Shown: positions 50,844-60,968 of the stretch, in pieces
Layout: each line of letters starts with the position of its first letter
Position numbering within the stretch: position 1 is the stretch's first letter
Source: Bacillota bacterium
GTDB taxonomy: Bacteria; Bacillota; Sulfobacillia; JABLXB01
Assembly: GCA_013178305.1 (NCBI GenBank)
Contig: JABLXB010000002.1
Coordinates: forward strand, 372,001-436,000
Length of the DNA stretch: 64,000 nucleotides
Direction: 5' to 3'
Notes under the pieces: generated by a model
What the model was told of the DNA's origin: nothing
Databases searched by the model: none
The model's input: only the letters and a program-made list of their open reading frames with translations
Made by a program: the position numbers and the translations under genes

Positions 50844-51401
50844 TCACGTGCGCCAGTAGACTCCGTCGGCGCGGTCCATGAGGCCGGCGTCGATCATGTA
50901 CCTCCGCAGTGTGGCGTAGTCCGGATGGTACTGCTTGATGATCTCGTTCAGTTCCTTCTCGGGATACTTCCGGTTGCGGTCGAATTTCTCGACCAGCCAG
51001 TTCAGTATGACCTGTCGCTTCTTCGGGCTGGCCGGCAGCTCCTTGATCTTTCCGTCAGGGACGAAGACTCGCATCACTTTTCGCTCGTAAGCATCCCCGC
51101 TCTCATCCGCGGCGATGGCCACCGCCTTGTCGCCCTCGAGGAACCGCCTGGTGAGGGCGCGGAGAGATTCCATGTCGAGCCTGTAATAGTGCACGTTGCC
51201 TTCGCGCCTCATGCTCACGAGGCTCAGGCTCTTCAACTTGTTGAGGTGGTGCGAGACAGTCGGCGCCTGCAGGTCGAGTGCTATGGCTATCTCGTCGACG
51301 CTGCACTCGCGGTTGGCCAACACGCCCACAATGCGGAGGCGGCTTTCATCTGCCAGCGCCTTGAAGAACCTGAGCAACGCCTCAAAGTTCTCTCCATCCA
51401 T
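50844..51401 (-). CDS. ArsR-type HTH regulator with DUF2087 domain
   Basis: A 185-residue protein. The N-terminus is an ArsR winged helix (LADESRLRIVGVLANRECSV, APTVSHHLNKLKSLSLVSMR) without the usual CxC metal site; the C-terminal part (KKRQVILNWLVEKFDRNRKY, HPDYATLRRYMIDAGLMDR) is DUF2087. GGAGATG precedes the ATG. Probably autoregulatory; the signal is unknown. Confidence 0.87.
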   Translation of the reverse strand: MDGENFEALLRFFKALADESRLRIVGVLANRECSVDEIAIALDLQAPTVSHHLNKLKSLSLVSMRREGNVHYYRLDMESLRALTRRFLEGDKAVAIAADESGDAYERKVMRVFVPDGKIKELPASPKKRQVILNWLVEKFDRNRKYPEKELNEIIKQYHPDYATLRRYMIDAGLMDRADGVYWRT

Positions 51402-51731
51402 TTGGCTATCATCTCCGTGCTGGTTGCCGACTCCCTTCACAGCCGCGACCGTATCGGGGGCGGCGACTGTCGTCCCAGGGGCCTGGGAACATCTCCGTAG
51501 ATATGCGTCTAATTAGAAGTATATCGAAGCACCTGGCCCGCGTCAAGCGTTTCGGCAAACGCCCTGCTCAGAGGGGGTGTATAGGGAAATCATCTCCGGC
51601 GCCACTCGAGCGATCCTGTTCACCCTTCATCGAGAGAGCCATATCGCACCGGTTTCGCACCGATCCACTAGACAATGGGAATTCCCTTGACTCGTCCGAT
51701 CCCGTAACCCATTGACGCTCTAGAAAAGATT

Positions 51732-51806
51732 TGGCTCCTCGAGCAGGATTCGAACCTGCAACCCTCCGGTTAACAGCCGGATGCTCTACCGTTGAGCTAT
51801 CGAGGA
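51732..51806 (-). tRNA. tRNA-Asn (GUU)
   Basis: A 75-nt tRNA with CCA. Acceptor TCCTCGA / TCGAGGA, discriminator G, anticodon loop CTGTTAA with GTT, T-arm GCAGG-TTCGAAT-CCTGC. Confidence 0.95.
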
Positions 51807-51865
51807 GCGCAATCAGCGATACTTATTATACTCGACGGCCTGACCAGAGTCAATCCAGGTCAACA

Positions 51866-53905
51866 TTAACGGCCGGCGCTGGTAGAACGCTGTTTCGGCT
51901 CCCACCGCACCCATCCTTTGAGCGTCAGGACCGCACGCCCGGGGCCGAGATCGTTGGTGACCTGCCTCTCAGACCCGGCCACACGGAGCACCACTCCGGA
52001 ACGTACACCGCCTGACACGTGTATCGCGCAGTTCTCGGCGGCGGCCATGCCGGCAACGGCGCTGCCGGTGAGCGATCTCATGCGCCCCCGCAGGCCCGCC
52101 GCTTCGAGAGCGGCGCGCGCCGTCTCGGCCATCGCCAGCAAGTCTTCGTAGAGCACGGAACGCTCACCGGCGCTCAGGGCCGTTTTCGTACCCAGTTCGG
52201 TCCCGGCCCGCCCCACGTGCACGTCGCCCGCAGAAACGACCGCTCCCCCGCACACCCACGCATTCTCGGCATGCACACCGCGGCACGCTTCGATTCTCGA
52301 CCGCAACGTACGTTCACCGATGAACACCCGGCCCACGGCCTGGACCGTTGATATCTCCACGAACCTTGCCCGGAGGTCGCCACCCGCAAGGATGCCGCGT
52401 CCCGTGCACCCGGTTATGCCGCCGCCCACCACGACGTCGCCGCCGGCGCTCACCTCGGAGCACTCGATCCGTCCGGCGACCACGTCCCACGCGGCCATGA
52501 CGCAGGAACGCGGCCCTATCGCCCCGCTTACCACCACCGTCCCGGGGAACTGCAGCGTCCGCCCCTCCTCGATCGATTCAGCCCTCAACACGGGCACCAG
52601 TGCCAGGAACGACCCACCTACGAGCCAGGCCTGGCCGTCGATGGATGCGACTATGTCAGCACCGTCAGGGGAATCCTCGACGTTGGGTCCCCGCTCGACG
52701 GTGACACTCGATCCGTGCCTGGCCTTCAGCCGGACTCCGGTTACGTCGATCCCATCCACGCCCTGCGTGGGCGGTTCCACCCTGACGAGCGCCTGGCCCT
52801 TCGAGACCCATCCCTTTACCACAGCTGGCTCAGCTACGGCGCCTGTTCCATCGCCCGCTCCGGTGCCCGCCCCAGAGCACGCGTCCGCGTCGAAAAGGCG
52901 AATGGCCCGGCCATCCCGCCCATTCCTCGCAGGAGTGGCCCAGGCCACAACGGCCTCCTTCCCCGGCCACGGAGACTCCACGAGCTCCGCCACGGCCTCT
53001 TCGGCGATGCCGTGAACCACGCCCGCCGTGTGGACCTCGGCGCACACCACCACGAGGTCAGGAAACGCGCCGGCCCCCGGGCCGTCGGCCCACGGCCATA
53101 TCCGGGCGGAGGCGTCCATCCTGTTCGGGGACAGCGTCGTCAGCACGCGGTTAACCTGCCCCAGTACGTGCAGGGAGGCCAGGGCGAACAAGGCGCCCGC
53201 GGAGCGCTGTGTGCACTTCAACACGCGCGCTACCTCCGTTATGGTGAGCCCCTCGAAATGGTACAGCGTGAGGGCCAGCCGTTCGTTCCCTGGAAGCCTC
53301 GCGATCGCCCCCGCCAGCGCGCCTGTGACCACCTGCCAACGCTTCGCCACTTCCGTCTCATCGTTCTCACCGAAAGCGCCCCCGCCTCCGGTCGTTTCGC
53401 ACATCAGGCTCCCGCAGGTGTGAATGAGGACGGCGAGGCTGACTCCCGAAAGGAGGCCCTCCTGCTCTTCGCGGGACAGGCAGGGCCGTCCCAGGACAAC
53501 GTCGGCGGGAGGCAACACGCCACCCTCCCTGAATCCTACCGTGCAGTTGTGCAGCAGAGGGGAAATAACCCTGTGTACGGCCGCGTCGGACCCCATCGAG
53601 CGGCGGAGACCGTCCAGCACGGCTGTGCGGGTCCTCGAAAGGAGGTGTGTGTCGTACTTGACGTCGCCTGCAGGCGGCGCCTCGTCCAGCAGGTTCTGGA
53701 GTTCAGCCGCCGCGTAGTCGGTAAGCAGTTCCATGGGCACGCCCGGAGGAAGGTCAAGGGCCAACCGTTCCACGGCCCACTTGAGGAGTTCGGCGCTTTC
53801 AATAATGAGGCGCGACCTGACCGCCTGGTCGCGAGTAACAAGGTATTCGCACCACAACCTGTGCCGCCTTGCGGATCGTTCCTCCACGGCTAACACCCCG
53901 GGCAC
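51866..53905 (-). CDS. fusion of FliA-like sigma-factor regions with a FapA/DUF342 domain
   Basis: A 679-residue protein. Residues about 15-105 resemble sigma-28 region 2 ([44 protein letters not shown]); residues about 205-260 resemble region 4 ([40 protein letters not shown]). After a Gly/Ala linker, residues about 360-645 form the FapA/DUF342 beta-helix ([40 protein letters not shown]). The sigma part is degenerate, so it may not be an active sigma factor. It stands alone beside tRNA-Asn. GTG start at 53905 or 53887. Confidence 0.75.
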   Translation of the reverse strand: MPGVLAVEERSARRHRLWCEYLVTRDQAVRSRLIIESAELLKWAVERLALDLPPGVPMELLTDYAAAELQNLLDEAPPAGDVKYDTHLLSRTRTAVLDGLRRSMGSDAAVHRVISPLLHNCTVGFREGGVLPPADVVLGRPCLSREEQEGLLSGVSLAVLIHTCGSLMCETTGGGGAFGENDETEVAKRWQVVTGALAGAIARLPGNERLALTLYHFEGLTITEVARVLKCTQRSAGALFALASLHVLGQVNRVLTTLSPNRMDASARIWPWADGPGAGAFPDLVVVCAEVHTAGVVHGIAEEAVAELVESPWPGKEAVVAWATPARNGRDGRAIRLFDADACSGAGTGAGDGTGAVAEPAVVKGWVSKGQALVRVEPPTQGVDGIDVTGVRLKARHGSSVTVERGPNVEDSPDGADIVASIDGQAWLVGGSFLALVPVLRAESIEEGRTLQFPGTVVVSGAIGPRSCVMAAWDVVAGRIECSEVSAGGDVVVGGGITGCTGRGILAGGDLRARFVEISTVQAVGRVFIGERTLRSRIEACRGVHAENAWVCGGAVVSAGDVHVGRAGTELGTKTALSAGERSVLYEDLLAMAETARAALEAAGLRGRMRSLTGSAVAGMAAAENCAIHVSGGVRSGVVLRVAGSERQVTNDLGPGRAVLTLKGWVRWEPKQRSTSAGR

Positions 53906-54025
53906 GGGCTGCCGGCGGGGTCCGGCCGGCGGGTTCCCCCCGCCATCCCACCGTCAGACCACGATTTCCGAATAATTTCTATGCGATCCGCCTTTATCCT
54001 TCGACACTACCGGTGTTTGTTCGAC

Positions 54026-54063
54026 AAGAGGCCGGGCGGGCTATTCGGCCCGTCCGGCCTCTT
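54026..54063 (-). terminator. terminator of rpoD
   Basis: AGAGGCCGG-ACGGGCC / GGC...CCGGCCTCT makes a long GC-rich stem about 40 nt after the rpoD stop, followed by TTGTCG on the minus strand. Similar stability on the plus strand. Confidence 0.6.
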
Positions 54064-54104
54064 CAACGTTTAGCCGTCTCCGCGCGTCCCGCGCGGGATC
54101 GATC

Positions 54105-55205
54105 TTACTCCAGGAAGTCTTTCAGCTTCTTGCTCCTCGAAGGATGGCGCAGCTTGCGCAGCGCCTTCGCTTCGATCTGCCTGATACGCTCCCTCGTCAC
54201 CCCGAACACCTGGCCGACCTCTTCGAGCGTCCGCGCCCTGCCGTCGTCCAGCCCGAACCTCAGGCGCAGCACTCGCTGCTCCCTCTCGGTGAGCGTGTCC
54301 AGGACCTCCTCAAGCTGCTCCTTCAGCAGCTGGAACGAGGCGGCGTCGGCCGGCGCGGGGACGTCGGCGTCCTCGATGAAGTCCCCGAGGTGGCTGTCTT
54401 CCTCCTCACCTATAGGAGTCTCCAGCGAGACCGGCTCCTGCGCTATCTTCATGATCTCGCGCACCCGCTCGACGGGGATACCCATCTCGTCCGCTATCTC
54501 CTCGGCGAGCGGCTCACGCCCGAGCTCCTGCAATAGCTGGCGCGACACGCGGATCAGCTTGTTTATCGTCTCGACCATGTGTACCGGGATCCTGATGGTG
54601 CGAGCCTGGTCGGCGATGGCGCGGGTTATCGCCTGCCTGATCCACCAGGTGGCGTACGTACTGAACTTGTAGCCCTTCCGGTAGTCGAACTTCTCGACAG
54701 CCTTGATGAGGCCCAGGTTCCCTTCCTGTATGAGATCGAGGAACAACATCCCGCGACCGACGTATTTCTTGGCGATACTGACGACTAGCCTGAGGTTGGC
54801 CTCGATGAGCTTCCTCTTGGCCTCTTCGTCGCCCGCCTCCATGCGCCTCGCCAGGTCGATCTCGTCCCCGGCGGTAAGCAATGGCACACGCCCGATTTCC
54901 TTCAGGTACATCCTGACGGGGTCGTCGATCGCGATCCCCTCAGGGACCTGGATGTCCGCCTCGGGTTCCACGTCTCCCGCGGTTACATGAGCGTCGCCGG
55001 GCTCGAGCGGCTCGAGTACCTTGCCGCCGTCCAGGACCTCGATCCCCAGGTCGGACAGCGCTTCGTATACCTCGTCTATCTGCTCCGGAGTGAGGTCCAC
55101 TCCCTGCAACGAGTCCATTACCTCGGCGTAAGTGAGCACGCCCCGCTCCTTGCCGAGCTTGATCAGGTCCTGGACCCCTTCGATTGTGATCTCCCTTTTG
55201 CTCAA
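54105..55205 (-). CDS. rpoD: primary sigma factor RpoD (SigA)
   Basis: A 366-residue housekeeping sigma factor: region 1.1 at the N-terminus, [17 protein letters not shown] (1.2), [20 protein letters not shown] and [20 protein letters not shown] (2.1-2.4), [11 protein letters not shown] (3.0), and [20 protein letters not shown] (4.2). Length is typical for Firmicutes. It follows dnaG, the conserved macromolecular-synthesis operon order. Confidence 0.98.
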   Translation of the reverse strand: MSKREITIEGVQDLIKLGKERGVLTYAEVMDSLQGVDLTPEQIDEVYEALSDLGIEVLDGGKVLEPLEPGDAHVTAGDVEPEADIQVPEGIAIDDPVRMYLKEIGRVPLLTAGDEIDLARRMEAGDEEAKRKLIEANLRLVVSIAKKYVGRGMLFLDLIQEGNLGLIKAVEKFDYRKGYKFSTYATWWIRQAITRAIADQARTIRIPVHMVETINKLIRVSRQLLQELGREPLAEEIADEMGIPVERVREIMKIAQEPVSLETPIGEEEDSHLGDFIEDADVPAPADAASFQLLKEQLEEVLDTLTEREQRVLRLRFGLDDGRARTLEEVGQVFGVTRERIRQIEAKALRKLRHPSRSKKLKDFLE

Positions 55206-55236
55206 CTACTTTACCTCCGCGATCCGCGGGCTACGG

Positions 55237-57087
55237 TCAGGCTGAACCTTTAACCTCGCTTAATAGCGACTGCATCTCTCTCATAAGGCTGATGCGCTGT
55301 TCGGAGTTACCCGCATCGCAACGTGCGATTAATTCGGTGAGAGCCGCGAGTCTCCTCTTCTTGAGAAAGAAAACACAGTCACGGAATATTCTCTCGTCAA
55401 AAACGGCGTCTCCGGAGACCGCCAGCGACGCGGCGGCGCTCACGAGGTCCTCATCGTCCAGCCGGTTAATCAGGAGACCGAGGTCCACCGCCCCGCCCTC
55501 CGCAATAAGGGCCAGAGCGTGCCTCGCCAGTCTCCCGAATCGCGACCCCGTGAAGCACTCCTGGCTGATCTGCCGAAGCCTGTCGTCCGGGATGCCCGCG
55601 AGCATCATCCTGACGAGGTTCTCCTCGGCCTTTTGGACCGCCGGTGTCGAACCATCCTGAACCAGATTTTCTACAGATTTCTTACCGTCTATAGTATGGA
55701 GTCCGAGAGCGTTTTTATGCCGTACTACCTCTTCCTGGCTCGTTCTTGCTCGTTTTCTCACCACTGCCCAAACGGACTCGCTCGAGACCCTCAATTCCTC
55801 CGATATCCTGGACACGTACGCGGCCTGTTCGACCTCGTTTGATATGCTCCAGAGGAACGGCGCTATCTTTTCGACGACCGCGCCTTTCGCGACCGGATCC
55901 GCCGCGCCGTGTTCCTCGACTGCCTTCCTGAATATGTAATCGACGACGGGGAGCGCGGCGTCAACCACCTGGAGGAACTTCTCTCCACCCGCTGCGCGAA
56001 CGAACTCGTCCGGGTCCTTGCCCTCGGGGACCTGCGCCACCCTCACGCGGCAGCCCGCACCCTTCAGGAGCTCGAGGCTCCTCAGTGTGGCGGCGGTTCC
56101 CGCCGAGTCGCTGTCGAAACTCACCACGACCTCGCAGCCGAGGGGCACAATCGCCTGGATCTGCTCCTGCGTTAGCGCCGTGCCGCACGACGCCACCACG
56201 TTGTCGATACCCGCCCCGTGGCAGGCGATGGCGTCCATGTATCCCTCGACCACGATCGCCTGGTTCTTGCGCCTTACGGCGTCTTTCGCAAGGTACAGCG
56301 CGTACCACACGCGGCCCTTGACGTACACGTCGGTCTCGGGGGAGTTCACGTACTTCGGCGCCGGTTGCGCCGGCCCTGACCCCGCCTGCACGCCGCCGGT
56401 CCCGCCGCCGGTCTCCAGAAGCCTGCCGCCGAACCCGAGCACGCGGCCCCTGTGGTCCGAAACCGGGTACATGACCCTGTTGCGAAAACGGCTGTAGTAC
56501 CCGGTGCCCTGCTCGCGGGGTGAAACCAGGCCCGCCGCCAGCAGGTCTTCGACGGCTATCCCCTCCGCGCGCGCGGCCGCGATCAGCGCGTCCCAGGATT
56601 CGGTGGCGTACCCCAGCCTGAACTTCCGCGCCAGTTCCCGCGATACCCCGCGCCGCTCGAGATACTCCCTGGCCTCGCGGCCCGCGTCCGAGCCGAGCAC
56701 GCGCTCGTAGTACGCGGTCGCCCACTCGAGCGCCCTGAGGATCGCTTCCCGCCTGCTCCGTTTCCTGGACTCCTCGGCGCTCTCCCTCGGGTCGGGGATC
56801 CTTATCCCCGCCCTCTCGGCGAGATCCTTCACCGCTTCGGGAAACGAGACGTTCTCCCTCTTCATGAGGAACGCGAACACGTCGCCGCCGGCCTGGCACC
56901 CAAAACAGTGGAATACCTGTCTCTCCGGCGATACGGCGAACGAAGGCGTCTTCTCTATGTGAAAGGGGCAGAGCCCCATGTAGTACTTGCCCGTTTTCCG
57001 CAGGTTGACGTACCTCGAGATAACCTCGACGATATCGGTGTGGGCCCGAACGTCCTCTATAAGCAGCTGGTCAAATCCGCCCCTCAC
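55237..57087 (-). CDS. dnaG: DNA primase DnaG
   Basis: About 616 residues. The zinc ribbon CPFHIEKTPSFAV...FHCFGCQAGGD is at residues 35-65; the TOPRIM core shows VVEGYMDAIACHGAG and VVSFDSDSAGTAA; the C-terminal helical part binds DnaB. A Gly-rich insertion (ETGGGTGGVQAGSG) lies between the zinc and catalytic parts. A GTG 7 nt after GTGAGG was chosen; the frame opens at TTG 57102. Confidence 0.96.
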   Translation of the reverse strand: MRGGFDQLLIEDVRAHTDIVEVISRYVNLRKTGKYYMGLCPFHIEKTPSFAVSPERQVFHCFGCQAGGDVFAFLMKRENVSFPEAVKDLAERAGIRIPDPRESAEESRKRSRREAILRALEWATAYYERVLGSDAGREAREYLERRGVSRELARKFRLGYATESWDALIAAARAEGIAVEDLLAAGLVSPREQGTGYYSRFRNRVMYPVSDHRGRVLGFGGRLLETGGGTGGVQAGSGPAQPAPKYVNSPETDVYVKGRVWYALYLAKDAVRRKNQAIVVEGYMDAIACHGAGIDNVVASCGTALTQEQIQAIVPLGCEVVVSFDSDSAGTAATLRSLELLKGAGCRVRVAQVPEGKDPDEFVRAAGGEKFLQVVDAALPVVDYIFRKAVEEHGAADPVAKGAVVEKIAPFLWSISNEVEQAAYVSRISEELRVSSESVWAVVRKRARTSQEEVVRHKNALGLHTIDGKKSVENLVQDGSTPAVQKAEENLVRMMLAGIPDDRLRQISQECFTGSRFGRLARHALALIAEGGAVDLGLLINRLDDEDLVSAAASLAVSGDAVFDERIFRDCVFFLKKRRLAALTELIARCDAGNSEQRISLMREMQSLLSEVKGSA

Positions 57088-57110
57088 ACACGTCACCCTC
57101 ACTTGGACTC

Positions 57111-57144
57111 AAAAAGCCCCATCCCTTTCGGAAGGATGAGGCTT
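57111..57144 (-). terminator. terminator between dgt and dnaG
   Basis: AGCCTCATCC / GGATGGGGCT (one G-T pair) followed by TTTTTG on the minus strand. It would end transcripts from dgt before dnaG, or lower dnaG expression. Confidence 0.75.
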
Positions 57145-57236
57145 ACCGGTCACTACCAGTCTAAGGGAGTACCTCTTCCCCCCTTTTCGCTTGTACCAGC
57201 AATGGCCTTATTCGGCAGACCGGCCCTATTTCCTTC

Positions 57237-58238
57237 TCATATTTCCAGCGGCCACGGCTCGGGCAGGAAGAACTTGCGGTACTGCGCGACCGCGAACCGG
57301 TCGGTCATACCCGCGATGTAGTCGCAAACGGCCCGCTCGGGCACCTCGCCCGCGGGCGGCCCCTGCCCCTCGTAAAGGTCGGATGGGTGTTCGAGGTAGT
57401 ACCCGTAGAGCTGCTCGACGAGATTCCTCGCTTTGGCCTCCTCTTTCTTGGCCTTCGAGCCTACGTACACCCTCTCGAACAGGAAATCGCGGAGTCCGTT
57501 TACGGCGGCCGCGATCGCGTCGCTCATCCTTATCTCCGGACGGCCGTCGCTCGAGACGATAACATCGTACACCATGGAGTGAATCCGGGCCGAATGGCGG
57601 CGGCCTACCTGGTCGAGGAGCCCCTCGGGGAAATCCGATTCGTCGAGCACCCCGCCGCGCATGGCGTCGTCTATGTCGTGGTTTATGTACGCTATGCGGT
57701 CGGAGGCGTGCACGACCTGGCCCTCGAGGGTCGATGGCTTGAGGCCGCCGCAGTGGTTCAGTATCCCGTCCCTGACCTCCCAGGTCAGGTTGAGGCCGTC
57801 GCCCCTTTCGAGGACGTCAACCACCCTCAGGCTCTGCTCGTTGTGGCGAAATCCGCCGGGATGTATGGAGTCCAACACCTCCTCGCCGGCATGGCCGAAA
57901 GGGGTGTGGCCGAGGTCGTGCCCGAGCGCGATCGCCTCCGCGAGATCCTCGTTCAGGCGCAGCGCCCGCGCAATGGTGCGCGCGATCTGGGCAACCTCCA
58001 GCGTGTGCGTGAGCCTCGTCCGGAAATGATCGCCCTCGGGGATGATGAACACCTGCGTCTTGTGCTTGAGCCGGCGGAACGCCTTGGAGTGGATTATCCG
58101 GTCGCGGTCACGCTGGAAGCAGGTCCGGACAGGACACGGCTCCTCGGGCCGCGCCCTGCCGCGCGATTGTGAGCTCTTGCAGGCATACGAGGACAGCCGC
58201 TCGTTTTCGAAAGCCTCGGCCCTCTTCCTGAACTCCAC
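57237..58238 (-). CDS. dgt: dGTP triphosphohydrolase-like HD protein
   Basis: About 333 residues. HD-domain metal site: RTRLTHTLEVAQIAR (His) and IALGHDLGHTPFGH (HD), with SDRIAYINHDIDDAMRGG downstream; FRRLKHKTQVF is the N-terminal family motif. It hydrolyses dGTP to deoxyguanosine and triphosphate. A GTG six nt after GGGGAGGG was chosen over the ATG touching the site. Operon partner of ppdK and dnaG. Confidence 0.93.
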   Translation of the reverse strand: MEFRKRAEAFENERLSSYACKSSQSRGRARPEEPCPVRTCFQRDRDRIIHSKAFRRLKHKTQVFIIPEGDHFRTRLTHTLEVAQIARTIARALRLNEDLAEAIALGHDLGHTPFGHAGEEVLDSIHPGGFRHNEQSLRVVDVLERGDGLNLTWEVRDGILNHCGGLKPSTLEGQVVHASDRIAYINHDIDDAMRGGVLDESDFPEGLLDQVGRRHSARIHSMVYDVIVSSDGRPEIRMSDAIAAAVNGLRDFLFERVYVGSKAKKEEAKARNLVEQLYGYYLEHPSDLYEGQGPPAGEVPERAVCDYIAGMTDRFAVAQYRKFFLPEPWPLEI

Positions 58239-58316
58239 GGGCATCCCTCCCCTTAGGCCCGGCGCGGACGTCCCCCCGGCAGGCGGTCGCTCGCCGCCCG
58301 GCGCGGCCGGCCGGCA

Positions 58317-60968
58317 CTAGGCAGTCTTGTTCCTTATCGCGGCCTGCGCGGCAGCGAGCCTCGCCACCGGCACCCTGAACGGCGAGCAACTCACGTAGTC
58401 CAGGCACGCGATGTGGCAGAACTCGATCGAGCGCGGCTCGCCGCCGTGCTCACCGCAAATCCCGATGTGCAACTCCGGCCTGGTGGACCTGCCGAGTCTC
58501 ACGGCCGTCTCCACGAGATTCCCTACCCCGTCCCGGTCCAGAACGGCGAACGGATTGTCGGGAAGGATCTTCTTCTGTACGTAGGTGTGGAGGAACTTGG
58601 CTTCGGCGTCGTCCCTGCTGAAGCCGAACGTCATCTGGGTGAGGTCGTTGGTCCCGAACGAGAAGAACTCGGCGTATTCCGCAATACGATCGGCGGTGAG
58701 CGCCGCACGAGGCACCTCGATCATCGTGCCCACAATGCACGGGATGTCGACGCTGGTAGCGGCCCTCACCTCGGCTGCCACCTTCTCGACGAGCTCCTTC
58801 ATGAGGCGGAGTTCTTCGTAATGACCGACCAGCGGGATCATGACCTCCGGCATGGCGTCGGTGATCCCTTCGCGATAAAGCTCGGCGGTCGCCTCGAATA
58901 TCGCACGCGCCTGCATTTCATATATCTCCGGATACACTACGCCGAGACGGCAGCCCCTGAAACCGAGCATGGGGTTGGTTTCGGCGAGGGCACGCGCCTT
59001 CCGGAGGATCTCCTCTTTGCGCTCGACTTCCTCGCCCGCCAGGCCGCGGCTCTTGGCCTCTGCGATCTGCACCACCAGTTCTTCGACGTTCGGGAGGAAC
59101 TCGTGGAGCGGTGGGTCGAGCAGCCTTATCGTGACGGGGAGCCCCCTCATCGCCTTCAGGATCGCCTTGAAATCGCCCTGCTGGATCGGGAGGAGCCTGT
59201 CGAGCGCGCGGCGGCGTTCCTCCTCGGTCTGCGCCAGGATCACCTCCTGCACGATCGGGAGACGGTCCGCCTGCATGAACATGTGCTCGGTGCGGCACAG
59301 GCCGATACCCTGCGCCCCGAATTCGCGCGCTTTCCGGGCGTCCTCGGGGGTATCCGCATTCGCCTGCACGCCGAGACGCCTTACCTCGTCCGCCCACGCG
59401 AGGAGGTTCTTGAACTCTGCGCTGAGTTCGGGGTCAACCACCTTCACTGCGCCGAGGATGACCTGCCCCGTTGCGCCGTCTATGGAGATGATATCGCCCT
59501 CGTTCACGACCCTGTCGCCGGCCGCGAACAGCCGGCGGTCGAGGTCGATCTTAATCGCGTCACACCCGACGATACACGGTTTGCCCATGCCGCGCGCAAC
59601 AATAGCCGCGTGGCAGGTCATTCCGCCGCGGCTCGTGAGTATCCCCTGCGAGTAGACGACGCCGGGCATGTCGTCCGGCGTGGTCTCCGGCCTGACGAGG
59701 ATGATCTTTTCACCGTCCTGGCCGAGCGCCTCCGCGCGGTCGGCGTCGAACACCACCCTGCCGGTTGCAGCTCCCGGGGATGCGGGGAGCCCGACCGCGA
59801 TAACGTCCAGCTTCGTCTTTGGGTCGATCCCGCGGTGCAGCATCCTCACGACCTGCTCGGGTTCGACGCGCAGCAGCGCTTCTTGTTTATTGATCTTGCC
59901 CTCGCCTACCATGTCGACGGCCACGCGCACCGCGGCCGAGGCGGTCCTTTTCGCCGAGCGGGTCTGAAGCATGAACAGCCGGCCTTTCTCGACGGTGAAT
60001 TCGATGTCCTGCATGTCGCGGTAGTGAGACTCCAACATCGTACAGATGCGCTGCAGTTCGGCATACGTAGCGGGCATTTGCACGGCCAATTCCGCGATCG
60101 GTCTGGGTGTGCGGATGCCCGCCACGACGTCCTCGCCCTGTGCGTTGGTGAGGTATTCTCCGTACAGCTCGGGGACGCCCGAGGACGGGTTCCTCGTAAA
60201 CAGGACCCCGGTGGCCGAGTCGTCGCCCATGTTGCCGAACACCATCGACTGGACGGTGACCGCCGTCCCGAGGTCGTCGGGTATCTTGTTGATGCGGCGG
60301 TACACGATTGCCCGCTGGTTATTCCACGACTCGAACACCGCGCGTATCGCCATCCTGAGCTGCAAGCGCGGGTCCCGGGGGAACTCCATGTTGGACAGTT
60401 CCAGCACGAGGCGCTTATAGTCGTCTATCACTCCGGCGAGCGCCGCCGCGGTGAGGTCCTGGTCGTGCACGGCCCCCGCGAGTTCCTTATGATTGTGGAG
60501 GACGCGTTCGAACTGGCTATGGTCCAGCTTGAGAACCACGTTTCCGAACATCTGGATGAACCGCCGGTAGCAGTCCAGGGCGAAGCGCCTGTCGCCTGTC
60601 TGTCTCGCCAGCGCCTCCGTAGTCCGTTCGTTCAGGCCAAGGTTGAGCACCGTATCCATCATCCCCGGCATCGATATCGCCGCCCCCGAACGCACCGAAA
60701 CGAGCAGCGGGCTACGGTCGTCGCCGAGCGCCTTGCCGGTTTCCTGCTCGAGCGCCGAGAGCGCGGCGGCGACCTGTTCCTCGAGTCCGTCAGGGAGCTT
60801 CCCGCCCGAGCGGTAGTACTCGACGCACGCCTCGGTGGATATAGTAAACCCCGGTGGCACCGGAAGCCCCAGCCCCCGCATCTCGGCCAGGTTCGCGCCC
60901 TTCCCGCCCAGGAGGGCAACCATCCCCTTGTTACCCTCCTGGAAACAGTACACGTACCTCTTAGACAT
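58317..60968 (-). CDS. ppdK: pyruvate, phosphate dikinase
   Basis: An 883-residue PPDK, normal length. N-terminal ATP-grasp part (LLGGKGANLAEMRGLGLPVP), swivelling phospho-His domain with the catalytic His in SRGGMTCHAAIVARGMGKPC, and the C-terminal PEP/pyruvate barrel (GFRGCRLGVVYPEI, FSFGTNDLTQMTFGFSRDDA, GICGEHGGEP). Interconverts pyruvate + ATP + Pi with PEP + AMP + PPi. The ATG at 60968 overlaps the end of its regulator gene by 8 nt. Confidence 0.98.
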   Translation of the reverse strand: MSKRYVYCFQEGNKGMVALLGGKGANLAEMRGLGLPVPPGFTISTEACVEYYRSGGKLPDGLEEQVAAALSALEQETGKALGDDRSPLLVSVRSGAAISMPGMMDTVLNLGLNERTTEALARQTGDRRFALDCYRRFIQMFGNVVLKLDHSQFERVLHNHKELAGAVHDQDLTAAALAGVIDDYKRLVLELSNMEFPRDPRLQLRMAIRAVFESWNNQRAIVYRRINKIPDDLGTAVTVQSMVFGNMGDDSATGVLFTRNPSSGVPELYGEYLTNAQGEDVVAGIRTPRPIAELAVQMPATYAELQRICTMLESHYRDMQDIEFTVEKGRLFMLQTRSAKRTASAAVRVAVDMVGEGKINKQEALLRVEPEQVVRMLHRGIDPKTKLDVIAVGLPASPGAATGRVVFDADRAEALGQDGEKIILVRPETTPDDMPGVVYSQGILTSRGGMTCHAAIVARGMGKPCIVGCDAIKIDLDRRLFAAGDRVVNEGDIISIDGATGQVILGAVKVVDPELSAEFKNLLAWADEVRRLGVQANADTPEDARKAREFGAQGIGLCRTEHMFMQADRLPIVQEVILAQTEEERRRALDRLLPIQQGDFKAILKAMRGLPVTIRLLDPPLHEFLPNVEELVVQIAEAKSRGLAGEEVERKEEILRKARALAETNPMLGFRGCRLGVVYPEIYEMQARAIFEATAELYREGITDAMPEVMIPLVGHYEELRLMKELVEKVAAEVRAATSVDIPCIVGTMIEVPRAALTADRIAEYAEFFSFGTNDLTQMTFGFSRDDAEAKFLHTYVQKKILPDNPFAVLDRDGVGNLVETAVRLGRSTRPELHIGICGEHGGEPRSIEFCHIACLDYVSCSPFRVPVARLAAAQAAIRNKTA

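Noticed and set aside
55961-56899. 312-codon minus-strand frame inside dnaG
   Set aside because: Different frame of the same strand as dnaG, Arg/Gly-rich with no similarity.
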